Position numbers and translations under genes: made by a program. Positions 16,982 through 25,730 of a stretch of DNA of 54,103 nt are shown one piece after another (within the stretch, counting starts at the first letter, position 1; each line of letters begins with the position of its first letter). The notes under the pieces were generated by a model. That model was not told the DNA's origin. It made no database searches and was given only the letters and a program-made list of their open reading frames with translations. Source of the DNA: Actinacidiphila acidipaludis (lineage in GTDB: Bacteria; Actinomycetota; Actinomycetes; Streptomycetales; Streptomycetaceae); NCBI RefSeq assembly GCF_019890725.1, contig NZ_JAINZZ010000053.1, positions 1 to 54,103 on the forward strand. The letters are read 5' to 3'.

Positions 16982-18250
16982 CTACGTGGCCGCGCGCGCG
17001 GCCGGGAGTGTCACCTCGACGTGACCGCGGCCGTCCGCGACCGCGCGCACCCCGACACCGGCCGAGGCGGCGATGCGCCGGACCACCGGCAGTCCCAGTC
17101 CGTACCCGCCGCCCCCGGTCACCCCCGCTTCGAAGACCCGGTCGACGTCCGCGTGATCGAATCCGGGGCCGTCGTCCAGGACATCGACCACGACGGCCTC
17201 GCCCTGGATGCGTGCGGTGATCCACACACGGGACCTCGCGTGCCGCAGGCCGTTCTCCAGCAGGGGTGACAGCAGCGACACGGCGACGTCGGGGGGCACG
17301 CCCACCTCGACCTTCGCCGGGAAGGCGATCTCGACCGCGCGGGAGCCGATCGCCTGGCGCGCGGCGGAGCGCAGATCGCACCGGGCTTCGTCGTCGGTCC
17401 GTGCGCGCGCGGCCCGCAGGATCGCCGTGATCGCCGTATGGAGGCGGTCGACCTCGCTCAGCACCACCTCCGGGACCACCGGCTTGCCGGACAGCTGGGC
17501 CAGTTGCGCCTCGCCTCGGAGGACCGTGAGCGGTGTCCGCAATTCGTGGGCGATCTCATCGGTGAGCCGGCGCTCGTCCGCCAGCGCGTTGTCGACGCGC
17601 TCCAGGAGGCGGTCCAGGGTCTGTCCCAGTTCCCCGAACTCGTCGCGGGGGACTCCGAGGTTGAAGCGGCGCCCGGGTTCGTGATGGCCCCAGTCGTCGG
17701 CGAGGGCGGCCATCTCGTGCACGACCCGCAACGCACGGCGCACCACGACGTGCGCGACACCGCCGGCGAGGATGATCGTGAGACCGCCCAGTATCAACGA
17801 CAAGGTCAGACTGCGCTGCTCGGACATCTCGTAGGGCGTGAGGTCGACCCGGACAACCACCACGGCATGGTGGCCGTCGATCGGGACCTGCCGCGCGTAC
17901 AGGAGGTGGTCGCCCACCGTCGCGGTCCGCGATCGCCCCGAGTCCGCCAGTTCCTCGACGCGGCCGACCATGCTCGCCGGTACGTTCCCGTCGATCAGAC
18001 GACCGTCGGCATACACCCAGGCGACCCCGTCCAGCGCCTCGCTGCCATTCTCCGTGAGCACGACACGGCCGCCCTCGGCGCTGACGTTCGCCGCGACCGC
18101 CTCGGCGCGGGTCCGGGCCAGATCGTGCGCGTCGGTGTCCGTCACCCTGCTCAGCAGCACATGCGAGACCACGACCAGGACCGCGACCACGGCGGTGGCG
18201 ATCAGCACAGTGAGCGCGACAACGCTTCTGCGGAATCCCGTCACTGCCAT
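16982..18250 (-). CDS. Two-component sensor histidine kinase
   Basis: A 422-aa membrane sensor. An N-terminal helix (VVALTVLIATAVVAVLVVVS) and a second at LTLSLILGGLTIILAGGV bracket an extracytoplasmic domain of about 120 residues. A HAMP-like linker precedes the H box DEIAHELRTPLTVLRG, and the ATPase shows an N box (LLENGLRHA), DDGPGF and GGGGYGLGLPVVRR. It overlaps the response regulator by 10 bases (stop 18241, start 18250), so the two are translationally coupled. The COG4705-like gene is 39 bases downstream and a likely target or accessory. The signal sensed is unknown. Confidence 0.93.
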   Translation of the reverse strand: MAVTGFRRSVVALTVLIATAVVAVLVVVSHVLLSRVTDTDAHDLARTRAEAVAANVSAEGGRVVLTENGSEALDGVAWVYADGRLIDGNVPASMVGRVEELADSGRSRTATVGDHLLYARQVPIDGHHAVVVVRVDLTPYEMSEQRSLTLSLILGGLTIILAGGVAHVVVRRALRVVHEMAALADDWGHHEPGRRFNLGVPRDEFGELGQTLDRLLERVDNALADERRLTDEIAHELRTPLTVLRGEAQLAQLSGKPVVPEVVLSEVDRLHTAITAILRAARARTDDEARCDLRSAARQAIGSRAVEIAFPAKVEVGVPPDVAVSLLSPLLENGLRHARSRVWITARIQGEAVVVDVLDDGPGFDHADVDRVFEAGVTGGGGYGLGLPVVRRIAASAGVGVRAVADGRGHVEVTLPAARAAT

Positions 18251-18894
18251 CGGTAGCCCACGCCGCGGACGGTCGCCAGACGCTCGGCCGCACCCAGCGG
18301 ACCGAGCTTGGCCCGCAGTCGGCGCACATAGGAGTCGAGGGTGTTCTCGCTCACCTGGGCCCCGTGCGGCCAGCCGGCGGCGATGAGAGCGTGGCGGCGT
18401 ACAGCGTCGCCCTGCGAGGCGATCAGACGGCCCAGCAGCCGGAACTCGGTCGGGGTCAGGCTCTCGCTCACCGAGCCGTAGGTCACCACGTGCTTCGCCG
18501 GATCGAGGACGACCTCGCGCGGTGCGGACGCCACGGTGGCGCGGCGCAGCAGCGCTCGGACCCGGACCAGCAGTTCCGGGATGTCGAAGGGTTTGGTCAT
18601 GTAGTCGTCGGCGCCGGCCTCGAAGCCGCCCACCTTGTGATGAAGGCCGTCCAACGCGGTGAGCATCAATACCGGCACGTCGACACCGCGAGCCCGAAGG
18701 GCCAGGCAGACATCGCGGCCGTCGGCGTCCGGCAGCCCGAGATCCAGGACGACCAGATGGGGCGCCGGTGCGAGCTGCCGCAGCAGGCTGTCGGCCGTGG
18801 CGGTGACGGAAACGGTATGGCCGTCGTACTCCAGGGCGCGCTTGAGGACGCCACGGACCGCCGCGTCGTCTTCGCACACCATGATGAAACCCAC
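18241..18894 (-). CDS. OmpR/PhoB-family response regulator
   Basis: A 217-aa regulator. The receiver domain carries the acidic pair ED (8-9), phospho-acceptor Asp51 in LVVLDLGLPDADGRD, Thr at VLMLTALDG and Lys at YMTKPF. The C-terminal winged helix has SLTPTEFRLLGRLIAS and VSENTLDSYVRRLRAKLG with the final GVGYRWQ. It is paired with the kinase gene that follows. The start at ATG 18894 fits the family, and the region upstream (18900-18912, CTAAATAG) is the lower-GC promoter-like stretch. Confidence 0.94.
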   Translation of the reverse strand: MGFIMVCEDDAAVRGVLKRALEYDGHTVSVTATADSLLRQLAPAPHLVVLDLGLPDADGRDVCLALRARGVDVPVLMLTALDGLHHKVGGFEAGADDYMTKPFDIPELLVRVRALLRRATVASAPREVVLDPAKHVVTYGSVSESLTPTEFRLLGRLIASQGDAVRRHALIAAGWPHGAQVSENTLDSYVRRLRAKLGPLGAAERLATVRGVGYRWQ

Positions 18895-19403
18895 AGGCTG
18901 ACCCTAAATAGTCCGGCCCCCGTTCTCCATCTTCCCTGGTCAGCCGCCTGACGGTCGAGAAACGCCGGCTTCCGCGCAGCCCTCCCCACCCAGCCTCATC
19001 GCTGCCAGGACGTCTCCACCGCCGCAGACCTGCTCGGCTTCTTCCGCCTGCTGCTGGCCGGCGGGGGACCGGTGCTGTCCGAGCGGACCGTCCGCTGATG
19101 CGAGTGCTGACCCCCGCAGGCCTGGCCCGGGAGGTGCCGGCCCGTTCGGGTGCCGCGCCCGTCGCACACCGTAGTCCAGGATGCCCCCGCAGGCGAATAC
19201 CTGTCTCCGCCACCCCGCACGCTCAACACGTGTTCGCGGGCAAGGTGCCCTGGTCGCAGGTGCCTCTCCGTCGATGACTGTCAGTGGGGCGACGTCCTGG
19301 CCTCGTCTGCCGTCCCAGTCACGGCGAGGGACAGGACCGGAACCGATTCGGACGGCACGTGCCTTGGCGCTGTCGGATCGGCTGCCAGGGCCCTGGTCCC
19401 TGT
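18895..19403. other. Intergenic stretch with a serine-hydrolase remnant
   Basis: Apart from the short remnant at 18997-19098, no gene is supported in this 509-base region. It contains the promoter of the two-component operon near 18900-18915. The rest, about 19100-19400, shows only GC-driven open frames. Confidence 0.4.
18997..19098 (+). pseudogene. C-terminal fragment of a serine hydrolase
   Basis: An in-frame stretch encodes QDVSTAADLLGFFRLLLAGG and PVLSERTVR before a TGA at 19096-19098. The same pattern (VSTADDL followed by an aliphatic helix and VLS) follows the active-site region in beta-lactamase-type serine hydrolases. No catalytic motif is left. Likely decayed DNA. Confidence 0.4.
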
Positions 19404-20360
19404 TCAGGCTCGGAAGGTGCGGCGGTAGGTGTCGGGGGGGACCCCGACGCTGCGGTGGAAGTGGCGGCGGAGGGTGGTTGCGGTGCCCATGCCCGTGGCC
19501 GTGGCCACGGTGTCCACGGTGGCGTTGGTGGTCTCCAGCAGTTCCTGGGCGTGGCGGATGCGTTGGGTGTGGAGCCAATGCAGGGGTGTGGTTCCGGTCA
19601 GGTGCCTGAAGTGGCGGCCGAGTTGGCGGGAGCTCATGCGGGCTTGGCGGGCCAGGTCCTCCACGGTGAGCGGTTGGTCCAGCCGCTCAAGCGCCCAGGG
19701 GAAGAGGTCGTCCAAGGGGTGGTTGCTGGGGGCGGGGAGCGGGGTGGTGATGAACTGGGCCTGGCCGCCGTCGCGGTGCGGTGGGATGACGAGGCGTCGG
19801 GCGATCTTGTTCGCGTCGGCTGCACCGTGGTCGAGGCGGACCAGGTGCAGGCACAGGTCCATGGCGGCGGCCTTTCCCGCGGAGGTGAGGACGTCGCCGT
19901 TGTCCACGTAGAGGACGTCCGGATCAACGGTGGCCGCGGGGTGGCGCCGGGCCAGTTCGCCGGTGTGGGCCCAGTGTGTGGTGGCGCGCCTGCCGTCGAG
20001 CAGTCCTGCTGCTCCCAGGACGAAGGCGCCCGTGCACAGCGAGGCCACGCGGGCCCCGGCCGCGTGTGCGGCGCGCACCGCCTCGACCAGCTCGCCCGGT
20101 GGTCGGCGGTCCGTGTCGGCCCAGCCGGGCACGATCACGGTGTCCGCTAGGGCGAGGTGGTCGAGTCCGTGGTCGGGGTCCAGGCGGAAGCGGCCGACGC
20201 GCACTGGGCCGTTTCCGCAGAGGGAAAAGTCGTACCAGGGGTCCACCAGGTGGGTCAGGTCGGATCCGAAGATCTCGACGGCCACTGCCATTTCGTAGTG
20301 GAGCATGCCGTCGGTGACGGCCAGCGCAACGGAGGGCATGTCCGAAACTGTACGCGGCAT
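19404..20360 (-). CDS. GlxA family transcriptional regulator (DJ-1/PfpI + AraC HTH)
   Basis: A 318-aa regulator. The N-terminal DJ-1/PfpI-like domain (about 10-175) keeps the nucleophile-elbow Cys109 in ASLCTGAFVLGAAGLLDG and a following RRATTHWAH. The C-terminal AraC domain has two helix-turn-helices: VEDLARQARMSSRQLGRHFR and VDTVATATGMGTATTLRRHF. ATG 20360 (or 20339) matches the family start. It is divergent from the saccharopine-dehydrogenase-like gene at 20477 and may control it; the ligand is unknown. Confidence 0.9.
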   Translation of the reverse strand: MPRTVSDMPSVALAVTDGMLHYEMAVAVEIFGSDLTHLVDPWYDFSLCGNGPVRVGRFRLDPDHGLDHLALADTVIVPGWADTDRRPPGELVEAVRAAHAAGARVASLCTGAFVLGAAGLLDGRRATTHWAHTGELARRHPAATVDPDVLYVDNGDVLTSAGKAAAMDLCLHLVRLDHGAADANKIARRLVIPPHRDGGQAQFITTPLPAPSNHPLDDLFPWALERLDQPLTVEDLARQARMSSRQLGRHFRHLTGTTPLHWLHTQRIRHAQELLETTNATVDTVATATGMGTATTLRRHFHRSVGVPPDTYRRTFRA

Positions 20361-20476
20361 GTCGTTTCCGACGCTCGTGAGGTGCGTTACCGCGGGGACA
20401 GGATGGGGTGTCGGGCCGGGGCGGATCGACCTGGCAGCGGACGTCTTGGCATAGGGCATGCAGAGGGAGAGGTCTC

Positions 20477-21502
20477 ATGGGGTCAGGTCAGCCGGTGGCG
20501 GTGTTCGGCGCGTACGGTCACACCGGGCGGTTCGTGGTCGCAGAGCTGGCCGCGCGCGGGTTCAATCCGGTGCTGTCCGGCCGCGACGCGCAGGTCCTGT
20601 CGGGGATGGCCGACGAACGTGGGCTGCAGGCCAGGGTGGCGTCCGTCGAGGACCCTGCGTCGCTGGACGGGGCCCTGGCGGGCGCCGCGGCGGTCATCAA
20701 CTGCGCCGGGCCCTTCGCGGCGACCACGGGCCCCGTGATCGAGGCAGCACTCCGCGCCAGGATTCCCTACCTGGACGTTGCCGCCGAACTTGAGGCCAAT
20801 CTGGACACGTTCGCCCACTATCGCGAGCGGGCCCGGGAGGCAGGCGTGGTGATCGTCCCGGCCATGGCCTTCTTCGGCGGTCTCGGCGACCTGCTGGTCA
20901 CCATGGCGATGGGCGACTGGCCGGTGGCCGACGAGGCCCACATCGCCTACGCGCTCAGCAACTGGCACCCCACCGCCGGCACCCGTCTGTCCGGAGCCGT
21001 CTCCCGCGCGCGACGCGGCGACGTCCGCCTTCGCTACAGCGGCGGCCGGTGGGAGCAGCGCACCGACGCCGCGCCCACCCTTCAGTGGACCTTTCCGGAA
21101 CCGCTGGGACCCAAGGAGGTGATCGGGGAGTTCACGATGGCGGACGTCATCACCGTCTCCCAGCACTTGTCCATCCCCGACGTGACCACCTACATGACCG
21201 CCGAGGCGGTCTGCGACGTCGCCGCCTCCCACACCCCCGCCCCGACCGCCGCAGACGAGAGCGGGCGCTCGGACCAGACCTTCCTCGTCGACGCCGTCGT
21301 ACGCTCGAACGGAGACGAACGCCGCGCCACGGTCAGCGGCCAGGACATCTACGCGATTACCGCGCCCCTCGTCGTCGAGGCCCTCGACCGTGTTCTGACG
21401 TGCCGAACCAACACCATCGGCGTCGCCTCCGCCGGCGAGATCTTCGACGCACCGGACTTCCTGCACGCGCTGACCCCGCGCCTCACCCTGAATCCCTCGT
21501 AA
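20477..21502 (+). CDS. Saccharopine dehydrogenase-like NAD(P)-binding protein
   Basis: A 341-aa protein with an N-terminal Rossmann fold: VAVFGAYGHTGRFVVAELAA, then AAVINCAGPFAATTGPVIEA and the YLDVAAEL segment typical of saccharopine-dehydrogenase-like (SCCPDH) proteins. A GGLGDLLVTMAMGDW stretch opens the second domain. ATG 20477 lies 5 bases after GGGAGAGG. Family members are mostly uncharacterised reductases, and lysine metabolism cannot be assumed. The gene is divergent from the GlxA-type regulator, a common arrangement for a regulator and its target. Confidence 0.85.
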   Translation: MGSGQPVAVFGAYGHTGRFVVAELAARGFNPVLSGRDAQVLSGMADERGLQARVASVEDPASLDGALAGAAAVINCAGPFAATTGPVIEAALRARIPYLDVAAELEANLDTFAHYRERAREAGVVIVPAMAFFGGLGDLLVTMAMGDWPVADEAHIAYALSNWHPTAGTRLSGAVSRARRGDVRLRYSGGRWEQRTDAAPTLQWTFPEPLGPKEVIGEFTMADVITVSQHLSIPDVTTYMTAEAVCDVAASHTPAPTAADESGRSDQTFLVDAVVRSNGDERRATVSGQDIYAITAPLVVEALDRVLTCRTNTIGVASAGEIFDAPDFLHALTPRLTLNPS

Positions 21503-21681
21503 GCCGCCTGGCCGCGATGCTCCGCAACGCATGGCCCTTTTCGCGCCAAGAAGATTCGCCGAGCTTCCTCCGGCGTGTCGCCGCATGGCCCGCATGCGCT
21601 CGTGACCAGCGCGAACCATCGAATGAGGGGTGCGAAGGCGAGGGTGTTCCGCGGGATCGACCGGGCTGAGAAGCATCACGG

Positions 21682-23226
21682 TCACTGCGAACCGGCGACC
21701 CGCGCCGGGGAGGCGCGCTGGGCGCGGCCCTGCGCGGCCGGCGGTTCCGGGGCGCCGAACCAGCGCGACAGGGCGCCCGTCAGTTCCCGCTGGTCGTCGC
21801 CGGCCCACACGACGTGGCCGTCGGGGCGGAGCAGGGCGGCGCGGGCGGCGAGTTCGTCGCTGGTGTCGACGGCGTGGTCGACGCGACCGGCCCAGCCCGC
21901 GGCGGAGAGTCGACCGCCGGTCTGGTCGATCAGGAGCCCGCGGCCGGTGCGCGTCAACGCGTAGACGCGGCCGCCCTGCTTCAGCGGCATGTCCTTCAGC
22001 CGCCTGCCCACCAGTGCGTGACCGCCGCCGAGGTCATAACGGATACCGGTCGCGGTGATCTTCTCGGTGAGGCGGCGGTTGACCTCGTCGATGTCCATGA
22101 GTTCGGCGACGAGCCGGCGCACCGCCCGGGCTCCGGGGTCCGGCGCCATCAACTGCATCTGGGCACGGGTGTTCTCCAGAACCTCGGCGGCCACCGGATG
22201 CCGTTCGGACTCGTAGGTGTCGAGCAGGCCCGGCGGCGCCCAGCCGGCGACCTCGGCGGCCAGCTTCCAGCCGAGGTTGAAGGCGTCCTGGATGCCGAGG
22301 TTGAGGCCCTGCCCGCCGATGGGAGGGTGCACGTGAGCGGCGTCGCCCGCCAGCAGCACCCGGCCGACCCGGTAGCGCTCGGCCTGCCGGGTTCCGTCGC
22401 CGAACCGGGACAGCCAGCGCGGCGCGTGCGCGCCGAAGTCGGAGCCCGCGACCGCCCGCAACTGCTGCCTGAGCTCGTCCAGCGTCGGCGGGACGGAACG
22501 GTCCACGGCGACGGCCGCCGCGGGCACGACGACGCGGTGGGCGCCGTCCTGTGACGGGCCGATGCCGAAGCGCAGCTGGGTCTTGCGCACCTCGGCGACG
22601 ACGGCGGCCACCTCCTCCGGCGGCGCGGTCAGCCTCACCTCGCCGAGCAGCGTGTCGGCGCGGCTGGGCTCGCCGGGGAAGCCGACGCCGAGCAGCGTGC
22701 GCACCGTGCTGCGGCCGCCGTCGCACCCGACGGCGTAGCGTGCCCGCAGGAGAGAACCGTCCGCGAGGGTGACGGTGACGCCGTCCTCGTCCTGGCTCAG
22801 TCCGGTCACGGCGCTTCCTCGCCGGATCCGCGCACCGAGCGCAGCGGCGTGGGCGGTCAGCAGCGCGTCGGTGACCGGCTGCGGGATGCCGAGGACGTAT
22901 CCGTGTGCGGTGTCCAGACCTGCCGGTGCCGGCTTGCGGATCCCGGCGAAGAACCCGCCGACGTCGTACCGGCGGCCCCGCGCCAGGAACTCCTCCAGCA
23001 GCCCCCGCTGGTCCAGCACCTCGATGCTGCGGGCGTGCAGCCCGAGCGACCGGACGATCTTCGTCGGCTCGCTGTCCCGTTCCAGCACCACGACGCCGAC
23101 CCCGTGCAGCCGCAGCTCAGCCGCGGTCATCATTCCCGTCGGGCCGCCGCCCACCACGACGACGTCCACGCGCCCGGTCCCGCCGGTTCCCTCGCCTTCG
23201 CCGACCCTGTCGACCCTGCCGCTCAC
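21682..23226 (-). CDS. rox: Rifampicin monooxygenase (Rox-type, class A flavoprotein)
   Basis: A class A FAD monooxygenase of about 514 aa. The dinucleotide fold is VVVVGGGPTGMMTAAELRLH, the DG motif is VGCDGGRSTVR, and the GD motif is VLLAGDAAHVHPPIGGQGLN. Diagnostic stretches such as RRYDVGGFFAGIRKP, TAHGYVLGIPQP and PRWLSRFGDGTRQAERYRVG, and the C-terminal PDGHVVWAGDDQ, closely follow Streptomyces Rox. Rox hydroxylates the rifamycin naphthoquinone and linearises the ansa chain, inactivating the drug. GTG 23226 is preferred over ATG 23244 because GGGGGA lies just before it. A perfect inverted repeat matching the rifamycin-associated element is 91 bases upstream, suggesting rifamycin-linked induction. 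Recognition rests on remembered sequence similarity. Confidence 0.87.
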   Translation of the reverse strand: MSGRVDRVGEGEGTGGTGRVDVVVVGGGPTGMMTAAELRLHGVGVVVLERDSEPTKIVRSLGLHARSIEVLDQRGLLEEFLARGRRYDVGGFFAGIRKPAPAGLDTAHGYVLGIPQPVTDALLTAHAAALGARIRRGSAVTGLSQDEDGVTVTLADGSLLRARYAVGCDGGRSTVRTLLGVGFPGEPSRADTLLGEVRLTAPPEEVAAVVAEVRKTQLRFGIGPSQDGAHRVVVPAAAVAVDRSVPPTLDELRQQLRAVAGSDFGAHAPRWLSRFGDGTRQAERYRVGRVLLAGDAAHVHPPIGGQGLNLGIQDAFNLGWKLAAEVAGWAPPGLLDTYESERHPVAAEVLENTRAQMQLMAPDPGARAVRRLVAELMDIDEVNRRLTEKITATGIRYDLGGGHALVGRRLKDMPLKQGGRVYALTRTGRGLLIDQTGGRLSAAGWAGRVDHAVDTSDELAARAALLRPDGHVVWAGDDQRELTGALSRWFGAPEPPAAQGRAQRASPARVAGSQ

Positions 23227-23316
23227 GGCATTCCCCCATTCCATCCAAAGCGTGTGATTCGGCGCGCACCCGGCATCTCACCAGGTACCGCCACCGGCGG
23301 GGAATTCTGCAGCAGG

Positions 23317-23343
23317 AGGGGGGCCTTGCGGCAAGGCCCCCCT
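23317..23343. promoter_or_regulatory. Rifamycin-associated element (RAE) candidate
   Basis: A perfect palindrome: GGGGGGCCTTGC, one G, then GCAAGGCCCCCC (23318-23342), extended by an outer A:T pair. Its core matches the published RAE type (GGGGCTTGCGGCAAG-like inverted repeat) found upstream of rifamycin-inactivating genes in actinomycetes. Position ahead of rox supports this. It also faces the 23589 gene on the other strand, 245 bases away. Confidence 0.8.
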
Positions 23344-23588
23344 GCCGCTATAGCTTGAAAGTGGAGGGGAGATGCTTCCCCCTTTCCGCCGATCAGTCGC
23401 CGTCAAGAGCCGTGGGTCGCCAGGTCCGCGAGCCGGCGACGGGGCGTCGGTGACCACGACGTCCGCGCCTCTCCGACGCCTTCGGGCCGGCATGCGAGAT
23501 TTCTGGGCACGAATTCCGCACAGAGCGATGAGGTGGGGCGGTGCCGCCGGTAGGTACCGGTGAACACCGAACCGAGAGGAATCCCCGC

Positions 23589-23888
23589 ATGAGCGGAATG
23601 GTCGGCGAGTTGATCACTGTGAACTCGAGCCTGTCCGACCCGGACGAGTCGCCAGGCGCGCCGCTGGGCGGCTGTGGGTTCCGGCACGGCCGGGAAGCGG
23701 CCTGGGGCAAGTCCAAGGCGCCGGACGGCGACCTGGTCGAGGATCACCGGGTGCTGACCTCTCCTACGGCCCTGGGGACCGGCAGCCGGCTCTTCTCCGC
23801 CAGCGGCCGGCCGGCGGTCCTGGATCTGCTGGATGTCGCGAACGTCGGTCCCGACGTCCTCACCCGGTATCGGAGGGCCGGCCGATGA
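23589..23888 (+). pseudogene. Dihydrofolate-reductase-like (RibD C-terminal family) gene with an in-frame internal deletion
   Basis: The 99-codon frame from ATG 23589 starts MSGMVGELITVNSSLSDPDE with the early strand and loop of DHFR-like RibD_C proteins. It ends with DLVEDHRVLTSPTALGTGSR, LF and a VANVGPDVLTRYRRAG tail, the family's last strands. The middle of the domain, about 90 residues including the NADPH-binding core, is missing, so a working enzyme is unlikely. Its stop overlaps the EthD start (ATGA at 23885-23888), so it could still serve to couple translation. Family assignment is by pattern and moderately sure. Confidence 0.5.
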
Positions 23889-24202
23889 CGGCACGCTTCG
23901 TCGCCCTGTACGAGACGCCCGCGGATCCCGAGCGGTTCGAGCGGCACTACCGCGAGGTCCACATCCCGCTCGTGCGACGACTGCCGGGGCTGCGCAGCTA
24001 TACGGTCGGCCGGGAGCTGGCCGCCACCGGCGGCGACTGCCCGTACTACATGATCGCTGAACTGGACTGGGACACGACGGACGAGTTGCGTGCCGCGTTC
24101 GCCTCACCCGAGGGGCGCGCGTGCGGCGCCGACGCCGCGCACCTGCGAGAACTCGCTCCCCTGCACACCATGATCTTCACCGTGGACGACATCATGCTGT
24201 AG
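23885..24202 (+). CDS. EthD family protein
   Basis: A 105-aa dimeric alpha-beta barrel. The N-terminus TARFVALYETPADPERFERH is followed by the family's YREVHIPLVRRLPGLRSYTV, and the core includes CPYYMIAELDWDT. EthD proteins are found with oxidative catabolic or antibiotic-modifying genes, and their exact function is unclear. Start ATG 23885 overlaps the stop of the gene upstream. It shares a region with rox but is in the opposite orientation and has no proven link to it. Confidence 0.85.
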   Translation: MTARFVALYETPADPERFERHYREVHIPLVRRLPGLRSYTVGRELAATGGDCPYYMIAELDWDTTDELRAAFASPEGRACGADAAHLRELAPLHTMIFTVDDIML

Positions 24203-24313
24203 GGCGATCACGGCCGCGTCCGCGCGGTGGCAGGTCACTTGGCGGGAGCTGATTTTCTGTGGCGTCTGCGAGCAGCAGCCAGGGCGAGCCCGAGATGCGA
24301 ATGGTCGCGTCCG

Positions 24314-25624
24314 TCATCCGCCGTCGCAGGCCGTCCACAACGAGCGGGTGCCGAGTCCGACGGTGTCCAGGGCCAGTTCGGCGTACATCGCATTGGCCCA
24401 TGAGAACCAGGGGCGGGTGAACTGCCGTGGGTCGTCCTTGTCGAAGGACTCGTGCATCGCCCCGGTTCCCGCATCGGTGTCGACCAGCGTGCCCAGCGCC
24501 CGGAGCCGATCGTCAGGGTCGTTGCTGGTCAGGCCCTCCACGGCGATCGCGATCGGCCAGATGTACCCGTCGGGGGTGTGAGGGCTGCCGACTCCCTCCG
24601 CGGCGGTCCCGCTATACCAGGTCGGATTGGCCGGGGAGAGCACGAATGTCCGGGTCGCGAGGTAGCGCGGGTCCGTCGTGGAGACGTTCGCCACGAGGGG
24701 CAGGGACAGGAGGCTCGGCATGTTGGCGTCATCGGTGAGCAGCGCGTGCCCGTGTCCGTCCACTTCGTAGGCGTAGATCGAGCCGAAGTTGGGATGGTGC
24801 ACGGTTCCGTGGCGGAGCGCCGCGTCGCGCAGTTCCGCCGCCAGAGCGGTGGCGGCGTCGGCGAGCGCCGTGTCCGACAGGTGGCGTGCCATGTCGGCCG
24901 CGCCGTCGAGGGCGGCCGCGGCGCACAGGTTCGCCGGCACGTTGTAGCCGTAGACGCACGCGTCGTCGCTCGGCCGGAATCCGCTCCAGGTCATCCCGGT
25001 CCGGGCGACGGGGGTGCCCCTTCCGTCGTTCTGCAGCGTGTCGCTCCGTGCACTGGCCGGGCGAAGGAACCGGTACGCGGACAGGTCCTCGTGGTCCTGC
25101 TCCCTGCGCCACACCTCGATGACGAGGCGGGCGACCCGGGCGGCGCCGGCAAGGTGATCGGTGCGTTCGGTGGCCAGCCAGAACCGGTGGGCCAGCAGGA
25201 GAGGGAAGGCCAGGGAGTCGACCTCGTACTTCTCCTCCCACACCCAGGGGTCGTCGCACAGGTCGTTCGGGTCGTGCGCCCGGCCCGAAGGTTCGGCGTT
25301 GAATGCGTTGGCGTACGGGTTGCGCCCGATCTGCTGGAACTGACGCTTCATCACCGCGAGCACCAGGTCCTGCAAAGGGGCGTCGTCCCGCATGAGCGCG
25401 AGGTAGGGCATCATCTGCGTCGTGGAGTCGCGCAGCCACATCGCGGGGATGTCGCCGGTCACCACGAAAGCCGTTCCGTCGGGCATCGGGCGGATGGTGC
25501 GAGCCAGGGTGTCGTCCAGGCACCGCACCAGTGTCGGACCGAACCGCGGGTCGCCCAGCGCGTCCAGGCGCCGGAGCGCCTGCTCCACGATCGGATGGTC
25601 CTTGACGCTGGTGGGGAACTTCAT
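24314..25624 (-). CDS. GH125 exo-alpha-1,6-mannosidase
   Basis: A 436-aa cytosolic (no signal peptide) glycoside hydrolase of family GH125, an (alpha/alpha)6 barrel. Conserved blocks: GDIPAMWLRDSTTQ (58-70), WVWEEKYEVDSLAF (128-140), TGMTWSGFRPSDDAC (209-223), DDANMPSLLSLP (298-309) and MHESFDKDD (390-398). By family knowledge the acid is an Asp (here D220) and the base a Glu (here E392). ATG 25624 follows GAAGGAC. GH125 enzymes remove alpha-1,6-linked mannose from mannan backbones or N-glycan cores. It lies last in the leftward arm of the locus and is likely the intracellular step that trims imported oligomannosides. Confidence 0.92.
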   Translation of the reverse strand: MKFPTSVKDHPIVEQALRRLDALGDPRFGPTLVRCLDDTLARTIRPMPDGTAFVVTGDIPAMWLRDSTTQMMPYLALMRDDAPLQDLVLAVMKRQFQQIGRNPYANAFNAEPSGRAHDPNDLCDDPWVWEEKYEVDSLAFPLLLAHRFWLATERTDHLAGAARVARLVIEVWRREQDHEDLSAYRFLRPASARSDTLQNDGRGTPVARTGMTWSGFRPSDDACVYGYNVPANLCAAAALDGAADMARHLSDTALADAATALAAELRDAALRHGTVHHPNFGSIYAYEVDGHGHALLTDDANMPSLLSLPLVANVSTTDPRYLATRTFVLSPANPTWYSGTAAEGVGSPHTPDGYIWPIAIAVEGLTSNDPDDRLRALGTLVDTDAGTGAMHESFDKDDPRQFTRPWFSWANAMYAELALDTVGLGTRSLWTACDGG

Positions 25625-25730
25625 GGTCAGTCCTTCAGGCGGTCGCCGACGGATGTCGTGGAGGGGAGGCGCGTGCCGGCTGCCCGCCGTCGACCACGGG
25701 TGGAGGGCCGGGCACCCAGCCGAACGGGCG

